DNA from: Pelagibius sp. Alg239-R121
GTDB lineage: Bacteria; Pseudomonadota; Alphaproteobacteria; Kiloniellales; Kiloniellaceae
NCBI RefSeq assembly: GCF_947331435.1
Contig: NZ_CAMZOF010000003.1
Location: 186,001 to 250,000 of the forward strand
Direction: 5' to 3'
Length of the DNA: 64,000 bases
Positions within the stretch are counted from its first letter, which is position 1, and every line of letters starts with the position of its first letter. A model generated the notes under the pieces. That model was not told where the DNA came from. It saw only the letters and a list, made by a program, of their open reading frames with translations, and did not search any database. Positions 36,138 through 44,624 of the stretch are shown here, piece after piece. Both the position numbers and the translations under genes were made by a program.

Positions 36138-36257
36138 ATGTCGAAGAATTCAAAAATCAAAGACCTGAAAAAAGAGGTCAAGAGCCGAAAAGCCAAGGTG
36201 GCGAAGCAGACCGCGAAATTGAAGAAAGCAAAAAAGGCGCTAAAGAAAGTTGCCTAG
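36138..36257 (+). CDS. Lysine-rich small coiled-coil protein, 39 aa
   Basis: The ORF starts at 36138 with AGGAGA seven bases upstream. The protein (MSKNSKIKDLKKEVKSRKA… to KKALKKVA) is one long basic helix with about 17 lysines, resembling small histone-like or nucleic-acid-binding tails. I do not recognise a family. The ribosome-binding site and strong helical periodicity favour a real gene, but short size keeps confidence moderate. Confidence 0.5.
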   Translation: MSKNSKIKDLKKEVKSRKAKVAKQTAKLKKAKKALKKVA

Positions 36258-36589
36258 AACGGGCGCGCTTTGGCGGCTCATGCGCACAAGCAACCGGCGT
36301 TGGTTTTCAATGCGAACGCCGATTGCTTTCCTCTATCGAGCTTTGCCGCCATTAAGGTCCGAGCCATGTCGGAGTAGGTGTGCATGAAGAAGGGATTTAG
36401 GGTGAACCTTTGTCACTCATCATTCTCTCTCTCCGCGCACGGACCGGTATTTATGACATAACATCTAAATGAAAATCATGTAGAATCCTAATTAGTTATT
36501 ATGTCTACGAGATATTATGATCTCAAGTTCTGCATACTCGATTCAGCTGCCTGAATTGGTCAACACCCATCGGCGAGGCTTGAGCAAGA
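36258..36589. other. 332-bp region without recognised gene
   Basis: An AT-rich stretch (about 36440-36520) without a supportable ORF. It lies between the Lys-rich small gene and the terminator hairpin of the PEP-CTERM gene. Confidence 0.4.
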
Positions 36590-36619
36590 AAAACGGTGAT
36601 TCGAAAGAATCACCGTTTT
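36590..36619 (-). terminator. Perfect 13-bp hairpin behind PEP-CTERM gene
   Basis: The stem AAAACGGTGATTC / GAATCACCGTTTT is perfectly complementary with a GAAA loop on the plus strand. It begins 28 bp after the stop of the leftward PEP-CTERM gene and ends in TTTT in both directions, so it can act as a bidirectional rho-independent terminator. Confidence 0.85.
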
Positions 36620-36647
36620 GCAGGCGACAGGCGTTAAAGCCTTCTAC

Positions 36648-37283
36648 TCAGATCGCCCGACGCCGCCGGGCAACGCCGAACCCTACAAGGCCGAGACTCA
36701 GGATGGCCAGCGAGCCCGGTTCGGGGACGGAGACGGTCCGCGGTGTGACTCTGAATCTCAAGTCGCATCCGGCATTATCGACTCCACATCCGGGAACGTT
36801 GCTGTCGGCGAGCATTTGCCCGCTGGCATAGGGATCATCTCGCGATAACCGCAGGCCCCAACGTTCACTGCCGCCGGGAATGAAAGCCGCCGCTGTGTAG
36901 GTCTGCCCAATGGTCAGCGCCACTGAACTCAAGTCGACATTATAAAACGCATCGAAATCCTCAGCCAGACCGAAGCCGTGGCTGAAGAGCAGTGGGCCGC
37001 CGGTCCCGGCACCATCGTAAAGCCGGAACTCCAAAGGATCGTTCGGAGAGCCCAGATTTAACTCGCGGTACCAAAAGGCGAAGCTCACCAGCGCGTCTTC
37101 GGCGACAAAAGACTGGCCAAGCGGTTCGGAAAATTCGATCTGAGCAGTGATAGTGCCTTCGTCCTGCAGAATAACGGCAGCATCCACTTGATGAGGGGTG
37201 GCCAACATCCCGAACAATGCCAGGCCGAACAGCACCGATAAAAAATTCTGAAAATGTACTAAAATCAATTCTCTGACTTCCAT
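36648..37283 (-). CDS. PEP-CTERM sorting-signal protein
   Basis: A 211-aa exported protein. It has an N-terminal signal segment (LSVLFGLALFGMLATPHQVDA) and a beta-rich middle domain (DDALVSFAFWYREL-like region, RLYDGAGTGGPLLFSHGF). It ends in a canonical PEP-CTERM tripartite tail: VPEPGSLAILSLGLVGFGV followed by ARRRR. Such proteins are cut and anchored by an exosortase (EpsH/XrtA), usually with exopolysaccharide secretion. No exosortase or polysaccharide genes are in this window. The terminator behind it supports independent transcription. Confidence 0.87.
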   Translation of the reverse strand: MEVRELILVHFQNFLSVLFGLALFGMLATPHQVDAAVILQDEGTITAQIEFSEPLGQSFVAEDALVSFAFWYRELNLGSPNDPLEFRLYDGAGTGGPLLFSHGFGLAEDFDAFYNVDLSSVALTIGQTYTAAAFIPGGSERWGLRLSRDDPYASGQMLADSNVPGCGVDNAGCDLRFRVTPRTVSVPEPGSLAILSLGLVGFGVARRRRAI

Positions 37284-37361
37284 AGTTCCATTCCGTTGTT
37301 TGTCAAAACGCCACCTGCGCCCTGATGTTGTGAATTCGAATATGAGCGGAGCGTGGGCCTG

Positions 37362-37498
37362 TTCCGCGCTCTATAGCGTTTTGCGTTTTCCCTGATCCAC
37401 CGAACCTCGAATTAGGTTTTCGAAATCGGCTACCTGTTGACTGAGAGGCAGCGGTTTTTTGAATCAACCTTTACGTAAACGCTCTAGAGCAGCGCGGA
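37362..37498. repeat. Imperfect inverted-repeat element, about 137 bp
   Basis: The arms TTCCGCGCTCTATAGCGTTTT (37362-37382, less its last base) and AAACGCTCTAGAGCAGCGCGG (37477-37497, less its last base) are near reverse complements with a 3-nt insertion. They flank about 94 bp with no ORF. The arrangement resembles small non-autonomous palindromic elements common between alphaproteobacterial genes. The stretch 37284-37761 holds no gene. Confidence 0.4.
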
Positions 37499-37761
37499 TA
37501 CAGCGCTCCAAACTAAAAATCTTTTGCTATTTCCACTTTTTAAATTCGGCTCCTCTTGCGCCTGAATGGGCGCCTTGCCGCATCACCTGCATCCCAACCT
37601 CTGTTAAAATGCCTTAGAATCGCTTGATATACGCGCGGGCAACGATATTCCGCGCAGACGCGTTGCACTTGAGTCTCGTGGTACACCTAATTTTTCAGGA
37701 CTTGAACCCGCGAAACCGCAAAGTGATCATGCAAATTTGTAGGTTTGGGAATGCGGGAGCC

Positions 37762-37893
37762 TTAAAAGACTCGGAGATGTTTGGCGATTGCTTCCTTGGC
37801 GCGGGCCGCAAGAAGTAAGTCAAGATCTTGCCAGGCTGCCGTATTCGCGCAGGTTTTCAGATAGGCTGCCGGGTTGGGCGGTTCCGTCGTCAT
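37762..37893 (-). CDS. Candidate small helical protein, 43 aa
   Basis: The minus-strand ORF begins at ATG 37893 with GGAAGG six bases upstream and encodes MTTEPPNPAAYLKTCANTAA followed by WQDLDLLLAARAKEAIAKHL and RVF. The composition (Ala/Leu/Lys helix, one Trp, one Cys) looks protein-like. I do not recognise it. It stands alone in otherwise non-coding DNA. Confidence 0.35.
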   Translation of the reverse strand: MTTEPPNPAAYLKTCANTAAWQDLDLLLAARAKEAIAKHLRVF

Positions 37894-38165
37894 CGCCTTC
37901 CGTCTTTAGTTCCAGACACTCGTCGAAACGACAATGCACCTCCGGCAAGTACATAAACCAACCCGAGGTACCGGTCGAACGACGGGCCTCTTATTCTTCG
38001 ATCCGCAATTGCCGGATGCAGAAAACCACCCTGACCACTGACCTGGAAGCTGAAGGCGCTGAATACCCTCTAAGGGGATGATCGCAGAAACAACGATCGC
38101 CGCCAGGGGACGCTTCGGGGACTCCGGGGTGGGAGAATGGCGTTTTTGGACAAGGAGAAATCCAA

Positions 38166-38933
38166 ATGCCATTCGTTTCCAATGACGGTGTCCGCATTCA
38201 CTACGAGGTCGAGGGCAAGGGGTCGCCTCTGGTGCTTCAGCATGGCTTGAGCGACAGCATGGAGAGCTGGTACGAATTCGGGTATGTGGAACAGCTGAAG
38301 AATGATTATCAGCTCATCATGATTGAGGCGCGTGGCCACGGCGAGAGCGACAAGCCCCATGATACCGCTGCCTATGATTTGAAGTTGATGGCAAGCGACG
38401 TTCTGGCTGTGCTGGACAGTCTTGATCTCGCGCGAGTCTGTTACTGCGGCTATTCATTGGGCTGTCGTATCGGGTTTGAAATAGCCAGGCACGCACCAGA
38501 GCGAATTCACGCTTTCATGATGGGCGGACATCACCCCTATTTTTCGAGCACAGAATTTTACCGCAATATTTTTAAAGACGGGCTGGATGCATGGCTTAAA
38601 GTCATCGAGGCTTCGGCCGGGCCTCTGACACCGTCGACACGTGACAGGCTTCTGAGCAACGACGTCGAGGCCTTGCGCGCGGTCGTCGCCAATGACCGGC
38701 CTGATATCTCGAGTGTTCTACCGACGATAACCAGGCGTTGCCGATTGTTCGCCGGCAGCGAAGATGTGCTGTATTTTGAGAAGGTGAGAAGGGCTGCCTC
38801 CGGATTGTCCAATGGAGATTTCGTTCCATTGTCAGGTCTGAACCACTTTCAGACGTATCTGCGAGGGGACCTCGTCGCACCGCTGCTCACGCCGTACATT
38901 CTCCAGCTCAAGGGGGACATGAAACAGAACTAG
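38166..38933 (+). CDS. Alpha/beta hydrolase
   Basis: A 255-aa alpha/beta-hydrolase-fold enzyme, full length. AAGGAG precedes the ATG. The oxyanion motif QHGLSDSM, nucleophile Ser in CGYSLGCRIG (about residue 98), acid in FAGSEDVLYFE and His in GLNHFQTYL form the catalytic set. The short cap region fits esterases or lactonases; the substrate is unknown. It stands alone, with no operon partner. Confidence 0.88.
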   Translation: MPFVSNDGVRIHYEVEGKGSPLVLQHGLSDSMESWYEFGYVEQLKNDYQLIMIEARGHGESDKPHDTAAYDLKLMASDVLAVLDSLDLARVCYCGYSLGCRIGFEIARHAPERIHAFMMGGHHPYFSSTEFYRNIFKDGLDAWLKVIEASAGPLTPSTRDRLLSNDVEALRAVVANDRPDISSVLPTITRRCRLFAGSEDVLYFEKVRRAASGLSNGDFVPLSGLNHFQTYLRGDLVAPLLTPYILQLKGDMKQN

Positions 38934-39098
38934 CACCGCCCTATGGGAGGCCGTTGCGGTTCAATTCGGCTGACAGAGATCTTCTCCCCTGTAGCGCTCG
39001 TATGATCTAAGGGGCAGGTTCGATATTGCCTAATCGTGTTGATTTTTTATGCAAATATTCGGACCAGACCCCTTAAAAATCGATTACGCAAACGAACG

Positions 39099-39713
39099 TC
39101 ACATTTGAAACATTGGTCCGTCGCCGACTGGTTCGTAATCATACACGTAGACAATCACGTTCTCTTCGTTTTTGGGAAGAACAGTGTTCCAGATATTGAA
39201 GACCTGGCTTTCGTCAGCCACGATGCAAGCGATAGAATTTTCTGGTTCTTTGCCTTTGTGAATGAATACCCCATCGGCAGTCGTCGTGCCATTGTTGGCG
39301 GGGAGCGGAGTGGCGGTGAGAGGCGCCACATCTGGAAGATCCTGCACGATGTTATGTGCCCCGAAGGAGATTTTCCTTAGCAGAAAGATACCTTCTCTCT
39401 TCGTAATCCCATTTCCATCCTTCGTTCGCCCATCAAGACGGTTGTCCATGCGTGTGGCGGTGGCGATATAGACGCCCGGATCGACGCGCTTTTTGCTCCA
39501 CCAGCAGGGCGTGTTGATCCGCAATGCGCCATGCTGAAATTCCATATAGCCTTGATTGAAGAAACCGCCGCCCGGTCCGACAGAGGTTGGGCGATAGACT
39601 TTAATGCTGTAAGCCGCGTTTGCGTTGAGCACAGCATTATTGTTCTCTCTCGCCGCGACGATACTGTTGTTTCTTGCCGCCGCCGCGGCCGTGGGTATAT
39701 TCGGTGTCGTCAT
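39099..39713 (-). CDS. Protein with L,D-transpeptidase/DUF5675-like features, unknown
   Basis: A 204-aa protein whose ATG at 39713 has AAGGAGA in front. The N-terminus is Ala/Asn-rich with no signal peptide. The central part (YSIKVYRPTSVGPGGGFFNQ, then MEFQHGALRINTPCWWSKKR) is beta-rich. The segment GVFIHKGKEPENSIACIVA resembles the His…Ser-x-Cys pattern of L,D-transpeptidase-like or DUF5675/Tlde1-type domains. Assignment to one of these families is uncertain. No type VI secretion genes are nearby. Confidence 0.55.
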   Translation of the reverse strand: MTTPNIPTAAAAARNNSIVAARENNNAVLNANAAYSIKVYRPTSVGPGGGFFNQGYMEFQHGALRINTPCWWSKKRVDPGVYIATATRMDNRLDGRTKDGNGITKREGIFLLRKISFGAHNIVQDLPDVAPLTATPLPANNGTTTADGVFIHKGKEPENSIACIVADESQVFNIWNTVLPKNEENVIVYVYDYEPVGDGPMFQM

Positions 39714-40076
39714 TTCCAATCTCCTTCCCCCGGCTCCCACCGGGTAATATGTCCTACTCCAACTGGCGTTGGAGGTAGTCCGGGGACGTTGTGTTCGTCC
39801 GCTTGGTCTGCGAACCAGGCTGTTGGAACGCGAAGCTGAAATAAGCTTCCAACTGGCCCCTCAATAATTTGACCTGAATCATCTCCCGTTCATCCCTGTG
39901 GCCAAACGGCTGAATGAAGTCAGGTCAAGGTCTTTGAATCTGCAATTTAATATTGCGTTCGGGGCATCAGCCCGCGGGGCTAAAAGCCCTCAAATTTCGC
40001 GTATTCGAATTCCCCGATACTCTCTTAACGGGTTGCGTCAGTCAAGAAAATTATATGTCTACATATGAAAAAAGGA
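39714..40076. other. 363-bp intergenic region with distant inverted repeat
   Basis: No gene was found. TTGACCTGA (39869-39877) and TCAGGTCAA (39920-39928) form a 9-bp inverted repeat 42 nt apart. GGGCT-aaa-AGCCC near 39980 is a short hairpin. Function is unknown. Confidence 0.4.
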
Positions 40077-40456
40077 TCACTCAGAAGGCATCGGAAGCCG
40101 CGAGCGGGAGCCGGTATCCTGTTCGGCGTTGATCAGCGCCAGTTCCCACACGCGGGCCACGACAGGCCGCGTCCTGATGTCCATGGGCTTAGCACGCCGT
40201 AGAGCTGCTGGTGAATCTGCTGACAGAGCACCGAGCCCTGGATCCACCAATGCACGGATGTCGAAACGCCTAGATCCCCGGGGTGGAGGATCACGAAGCC
40301 CAGGCCGTCGTCGTCGCCTTCCGCGGCGACCACCGGCAGCACCTCTTCGCGAACGAAGCTCTGCCCGCGCGTCACCATTTCGGTGCTGATTTTCTGCCCT
40401 TCCGCCAGCAGTCCGTAGACCTTCAGCTTGAGGCCCTCGATCTCCCAAAACCCCAA
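40077..40456 (-). pseudogene. Frameshifted conserved hypothetical gene
   Basis: The first frame encodes FWEIEGLKLKVYGLLAEGQK through GLGFVILHPGDLGVSTSVHW and CQQIHQQLYG. It then loses sense near 40195, where the next frame continues AKPMDIRTRPVVARVWELAL with INAEQDTGSRSRLP to a stop at 40077. Joined, the two give about 125 residues of coherent protein. No ATG exists (TTG at 40456 follows a stop codon), so the gene may also lack its start. Either a decayed gene or a sequencing error. Confidence 0.6.
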
Positions 40457-40750
40457 ATCGGAAACCGCGCGCGGTTTTTAGATTTTAATCATGACGAAGC
40501 CCGGTGTCTTGCCTCAGACGCGGGAGGCACGATTATAATTTTAGCCGGAATCAATTCAGAGATACTGTATACAACTAAGGTTCTTTGCCTGATCGCGCAG
40601 TCTTGTTTCCTCGCGCATTCGGGGTTGTCGGTATTTCCCCATCCGCATTTTGGAACAACGTAAAATGCCCCCGGAATTCCTCCCGGGGGCATCATCATGC
40701 GGCACCAGACAGGTGCCGCATGACAAATACCGTTCTCGGTGCCTCAGAGT

Positions 40751-41275
40751 TTACTGAGCGCCGATGGTCAGGCCCTCCGGCGGGGAGGATTCGAGCGAGG
40801 CATCTGCAACGCTGCGGACGATCGGCCAGTTGTTCTCGGAACCCTTGACGAAGCCCGGGATGTCCTTTACCCAGCGCGCCTGGATCTTCTTGTTGAGGTT
40901 CAGGTAGAGCTCGCCGTCAACGATCTTCCAGGCATTAGGATCGCCGTCGAACTTCCGGCCCATGGCGAGACCGAAAGCGCAGTAGCCGCCGTACTTCGGC
41001 GCGTACTTGCCCGGATCGCCGGCGAACTTGTCGCGGTTGGCCGCGCTGGCGAAACGATAAGTTGCACCGTCATGCTGAGCGACGAAGCGGTCGTCACCGA
41101 TCACCGGCTTGTCTTCGGTGAAGTAAGCTACGACGTCGTAGCCGTGCACGGCGTAACCGTCGACAATGTTGTTTTCAGTCGCGGCATTCGCGACCTGGAC
41201 GCTGGCCGGAATGACGGCGAAAGCCAGGCCGACGGAGAGAAGAGCGTTACGAAATACTTTGAAAACAGACGACAT
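40751..41275 (-). CDS. Exported YHS domain protein
   Basis: A 174-aa periplasmic protein. The ATG at 41275 has GGAGG eight bases upstream. The signal peptide runs NALLSVGLAFAVIPASVQVANA, followed by a YHS-like domain (VHGYDVVAYF…GATYRFASAANRDKF…KYGGYCAFGLAMGRKF). YHS domains are suspected metal-binding modules; here a single Cys (YCAFG) is kept. A 102-bp gap separates it from a divergent AraC regulator, which may control it. Confidence 0.87.
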   Translation of the reverse strand: MSSVFKVFRNALLSVGLAFAVIPASVQVANAATENNIVDGYAVHGYDVVAYFTEDKPVIGDDRFVAQHDGATYRFASAANRDKFAGDPGKYAPKYGGYCAFGLAMGRKFDGDPNAWKIVDGELYLNLNKKIQARWVKDIPGFVKGSENNWPIVRSVADASLESSPPEGLTIGAQ

Positions 41276-41376
41276 TAGGGTACCTCCATAGGATTCTATC
41301 ATAAGCGGGGCACAGGCTGGTGGGTGACGCCGTGGCCCGCCCTCGAGAACACAGGTAAGCCATCAGGTCTGATCTT

Positions 41377-42237
41377 TTGTCCGAAGAAACACGCAGTTCG
41401 TCCGAAGACCCCGATCTTTTTCCCTGGCTCAGCGGCCGCAACCTCAGCGCAAACGTCTTCTTTTCCGGATCCCTCTGCGGAACCTCGGACCTCGGCGAAG
41501 ACGGCGCGCAGGGCCATTTGCACTTGCTGCGCCGCGGGCCGCTCCGGCTGCATAGCCGGGGGGAAGAGGCCGTGCAGATCGAACGGCCAAGCCTCATCCT
41601 CTTCTCGCGAGCCCGCGGCCACCGTCTGGAGGCCGACGAGCGGACCGGCAGTGAACTGGTCTGTGCCCGCCTGAGCTATGCGGGCCCCGAGGCCGAGTTT
41701 CTGCTGCTCGGTCTGCCGGACCCGCTCATCGTCCCGCTCGAGGATCTGGCGGGCTTGGGCCCAGTGCTCGAGCGCCTGTTCGATGAGGCCTTTACGACCG
41801 CGTTCGGTCACCGTGCGGCGGTCGACCTGCTCGTGGAGCTGCTGATCGTCATGCTGCTGCGGCATTGCATCGCCGAGGGCTGGATTGAGAAGGGACTGCT
41901 GGCCGGCCTGGCGGATCCCAAACTGGCCAGATCTCTCGCCGCCATGCACGCCGATCCGGCCGCGGAATTGAACATCGAGGAACTGGCACGGATTGCCGGC
42001 ATGTCTCGCTCGAACTTCGCGGCGGCTTTCAAACAGAGCGTCGGGGCCTCGCCGGGCGACTACCTGACTGCCCTGCGTCTGGAGCTTGCCAAGCAAAATC
42101 TCCTGCGTGGCCGGCCCCTGAAGGCCGTCGCGCCTATGACCGGCTACAAAAGCCCGACCGCCCTGGCGCGCGCCTTCGAGCGCCGCTTCGGCTGCGGCCC
42201 GCGCGAGTGGCTGCTCCAACAGCGGGAAGGCGGTTAG
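41377..42237 (+). CDS. AraC-family transcriptional regulator
   Basis: A 286-aa regulator with an N-terminal cupin-like sensing domain (AraC_binding type, about 10-170) and a C-terminal double helix-turn-helix (LNIEELARIAGMSRSNFAAAF and KAVAPMTGYKSPTALARAFE). Only a TTG at 41377 can start the frame, because a TAA lies eight codons upstream and no ATG occurs early. It is divergent from the YHS gene, so that gene is the likely target. The ligand is unknown. Confidence 0.85.
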   Translation: MSEETRSSSEDPDLFPWLSGRNLSANVFFSGSLCGTSDLGEDGAQGHLHLLRRGPLRLHSRGEEAVQIERPSLILFSRARGHRLEADERTGSELVCARLSYAGPEAEFLLLGLPDPLIVPLEDLAGLGPVLERLFDEAFTTAFGHRAAVDLLVELLIVMLLRHCIAEGWIEKGLLAGLADPKLARSLAAMHADPAAELNIEELARIAGMSRSNFAAAFKQSVGASPGDYLTALRLELAKQNLLRGRPLKAVAPMTGYKSPTALARAFERRFGCGPREWLLQQREGG

Positions 42238-42468
42238 CGCACCGATTTAATTTGAGCGTTGATGTTTTGCAGCTCGGAAGAAATTTACGCTACTTCGTGT
42301 GACCGGAGTCAGGTCCAAAACTGAGCGTCAGCCACCGACGTATACTGCACAAATTCTGATCTGGCCCCATCGACATTCTATAACGCAGTGACAGGCAATC
42401 TAACCCGCTAGGTGAGCCACTCAGCTCAAAAGCGGGCATAGCGGGCGAGACCTCGATCCGCCCAACCC

Positions 42469-44379
42469 TCAAAACCCAAACATATGATCAAAGCTGAACG
42501 CGCTCTCCCCGTTCACCAGCCCGTGGTACCCGAACAATCTGCAGGTCACGTCTCGGATCAGCACGTAGCCGTCCTCACCCGCCGCGCTAACCTCGTCGGC
42601 CTCAAACATCTCCGACACCCGCCACAATAACGACCCGCCGCAGGCGATCTGCACCTCCCGCGTCGCCAGCGCTTCGCCCTGGCCGTTGTGCAGGATCAGT
42701 TTGGTGTCGCTCTTTTCGTGCCAGGGGGTGGAGGCCGGGTAGATCAGGTGGCAGATGGCTTCGTAGGGCGCGGGGCCGAAGCTCAGGAAGAGTCGGCTGC
42801 TCAGGCCCGGCGGGCGGCCGACGTAGGATTGCGGCTCGCCCTTGTAGGTCAGGACCGTGTTGAACATATGGGCGCCGAAGCTGGTCTCGGCGGCGTGGCC
42901 GGACGCGCTGTCTTCGTAGCGGAAGAGAGCGTGCAGCCAGCCGTCTGCCTCGCCGCCCTCGGCGAAGTCGTAGACCAGTTCCATGTGGCCCCAATTGGCA
43001 CCGGAATCAGCCAGGGCGCCATTCACCGCTTGCGTGGCGTCGAAGGTCTCGGCGTGGTCGCGCGGCAGCTTGCCGAAGCGGTGGGCGGCGATCTCCTTGC
43101 CGTCCGGATCGTAGACCAGCGCGGCGACCGGCATGTTGCTCTGGCAGGTTGCCATAGGGGTCGGCAGCATGATCGAGCGGTAGCGGTCGGTCGGCAGCAG
43201 CGGCGCAGGCAGGATGAAGCCCTTGCCCATCAGGTTGGCGAGTTCCGGAATCCCGGGATCGGGTTTCAGATCGACCCGCTCCACGTTGGCGTGGGCGATG
43301 CGCTGCCGCCCGTCGGGAGCGTGGACCTCATAGCGCGGCCGCACGAAGTGCTTACCGGACTGGATCTCGATCTGCTCGGGCCAGCGCGCGTCGGGCAGCA
43401 GCTCGGCGGTGTCCAGGGCCAGCAGGCCGAAGCCCGGGACCTCACGCTCCAGGCGCACGATCTCCTCCTTGCCCATCATGTTCAGGCCGACCGAGCCGGC
43501 GGGGATCGGCGAGGGGTGGCTGTTCTGGACCCAGAGGACGACCTTTTCGCCTTCCTTGGGGGCCGGCAGACCGGCGTAGAGGTCGGCGGGCCAGGGGTTG
43601 GCGTCGTGGGTGCAGGACAGGACATCATCGCTGTCGCCGTAGGTGTCCAGCGCGTACTTGACGATGTCGTGGCCGGCGGGCTTCAGGATGTGAATGAAGA
43701 GCTGGCCGGTGAAGTCCGGCAGGCCGAAGCGCGCGCGGATGTCTTTTGAGTCGATCACGACCGAAGCGTTGGCGCCGGGCAGCGGGTCGCGCCATTCGGC
43801 GATGGGTTCGCCGTCCTCATCCATCAAACAGCACCAGATCTCCGGTGACTTGGCGCCGTAGGCCGACCAGTAGTCGGCGGTCGCCAGGCGGGTGTGATGG
43901 CCGCCCGCGTCCCGGAACAGCACGAAGTTGGTGGCGAAGTTCAGGCCCTGCAGGTAGTTGCGCTTGTTCAGCAGCATGTCCTCGGGAATGCGCAGGGCAT
44001 CCAGCGAGACCACCTCCATGCCCGCGGGGACCAGATGGCGGATGTGATCGATCAGGCGTTCGGCATCGAAGGCGGTGACGAAGAGTTTTGTCGCCTGGGA
44101 CTCGCGCAGCTCGGTGACCGGTTGCGCGGCGCGGCCTTGAATCGATTTCCCGATTTCCGAGAGATCCTGCACGTAGGCCTCGGTGACCTTCAGGCCCGAC
44201 AGATCGTAGAGCTCGCCCAGGGCGCCGGAAAAACCCAGCGGGTCGTAGATTGCGACCGGGCCCGTCGCAAGATCGGCGAAGAAGCCGGCGGCCTTACGCG
44301 CGGCGAGGGGATGTCCGATTGCTTTGAAGAAGGCGTTGCCGCCCTTGTCGTTGCTGAAGGTCTCGATGTTCAGGGCCAT
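42469..44379 (-). CDS. Large protein of unknown family, 636 aa
   Basis: A single long intact ORF starting MALNIETFSNDKGGNAFFKA. It has no signal peptide and no membrane segment. The sequence alternates beta-rich segments with conserved-looking aromatic and Gly motifs (VLWVQNSHPSPIPAGSVGLN, TDRYRSIMLPTPMATCQSNM, DGWLHALFRYEDSASGHAAE). The C-terminal half may contain repeated beta-sandwich units. I do not recognise it. Intact length and codon use consistent with neighbours show it is real. It is followed by 231 bp without a gene and preceded by an intergenic stretch of 245 bp. Confidence 0.8.
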   Translation of the reverse strand: MALNIETFSNDKGGNAFFKAIGHPLAARKAAGFFADLATGPVAIYDPLGFSGALGELYDLSGLKVTEAYVQDLSEIGKSIQGRAAQPVTELRESQATKLFVTAFDAERLIDHIRHLVPAGMEVVSLDALRIPEDMLLNKRNYLQGLNFATNFVLFRDAGGHHTRLATADYWSAYGAKSPEIWCCLMDEDGEPIAEWRDPLPGANASVVIDSKDIRARFGLPDFTGQLFIHILKPAGHDIVKYALDTYGDSDDVLSCTHDANPWPADLYAGLPAPKEGEKVVLWVQNSHPSPIPAGSVGLNMMGKEEIVRLEREVPGFGLLALDTAELLPDARWPEQIEIQSGKHFVRPRYEVHAPDGRQRIAHANVERVDLKPDPGIPELANLMGKGFILPAPLLPTDRYRSIMLPTPMATCQSNMPVAALVYDPDGKEIAAHRFGKLPRDHAETFDATQAVNGALADSGANWGHMELVYDFAEGGEADGWLHALFRYEDSASGHAAETSFGAHMFNTVLTYKGEPQSYVGRPPGLSSRLFLSFGPAPYEAICHLIYPASTPWHEKSDTKLILHNGQGEALATREVQIACGGSLLWRVSEMFEADEVSAAGEDGYVLIRDVTCRLFGYHGLVNGESAFSFDHMFGF

Positions 44380-44624
44380 GGGAACGCTACTCTTTGTCTG
44401 GACAAGGACCGCCGGGCGCCGTTTGCACTGAGCCGGGCAGCGGAACGGCGGTCACAGGAATTCAATACAGATTGGCCCCCACAAGATCAAACACGCGGAA
44501 GATCAAACACGCACAAGATCAAACCTTGGGCCTCTATCTAACAGGACGCAGCGAATTTAGAGACCTTGTCGCCGTCCGGAATTGATGAAGCTCAATGCCG
44601 CAGACTTTTCGAGTGGTCTTCGGA

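Noticed and set aside
42688-43749. 353-codon plus-strand ORF opposite the 636-aa gene
   Set aside because: Composition is Gly/Val/Arg-heavy with no domain-like pattern and it mirrors codon positions of the minus-strand gene; a shadow ORF in GC-rich DNA.
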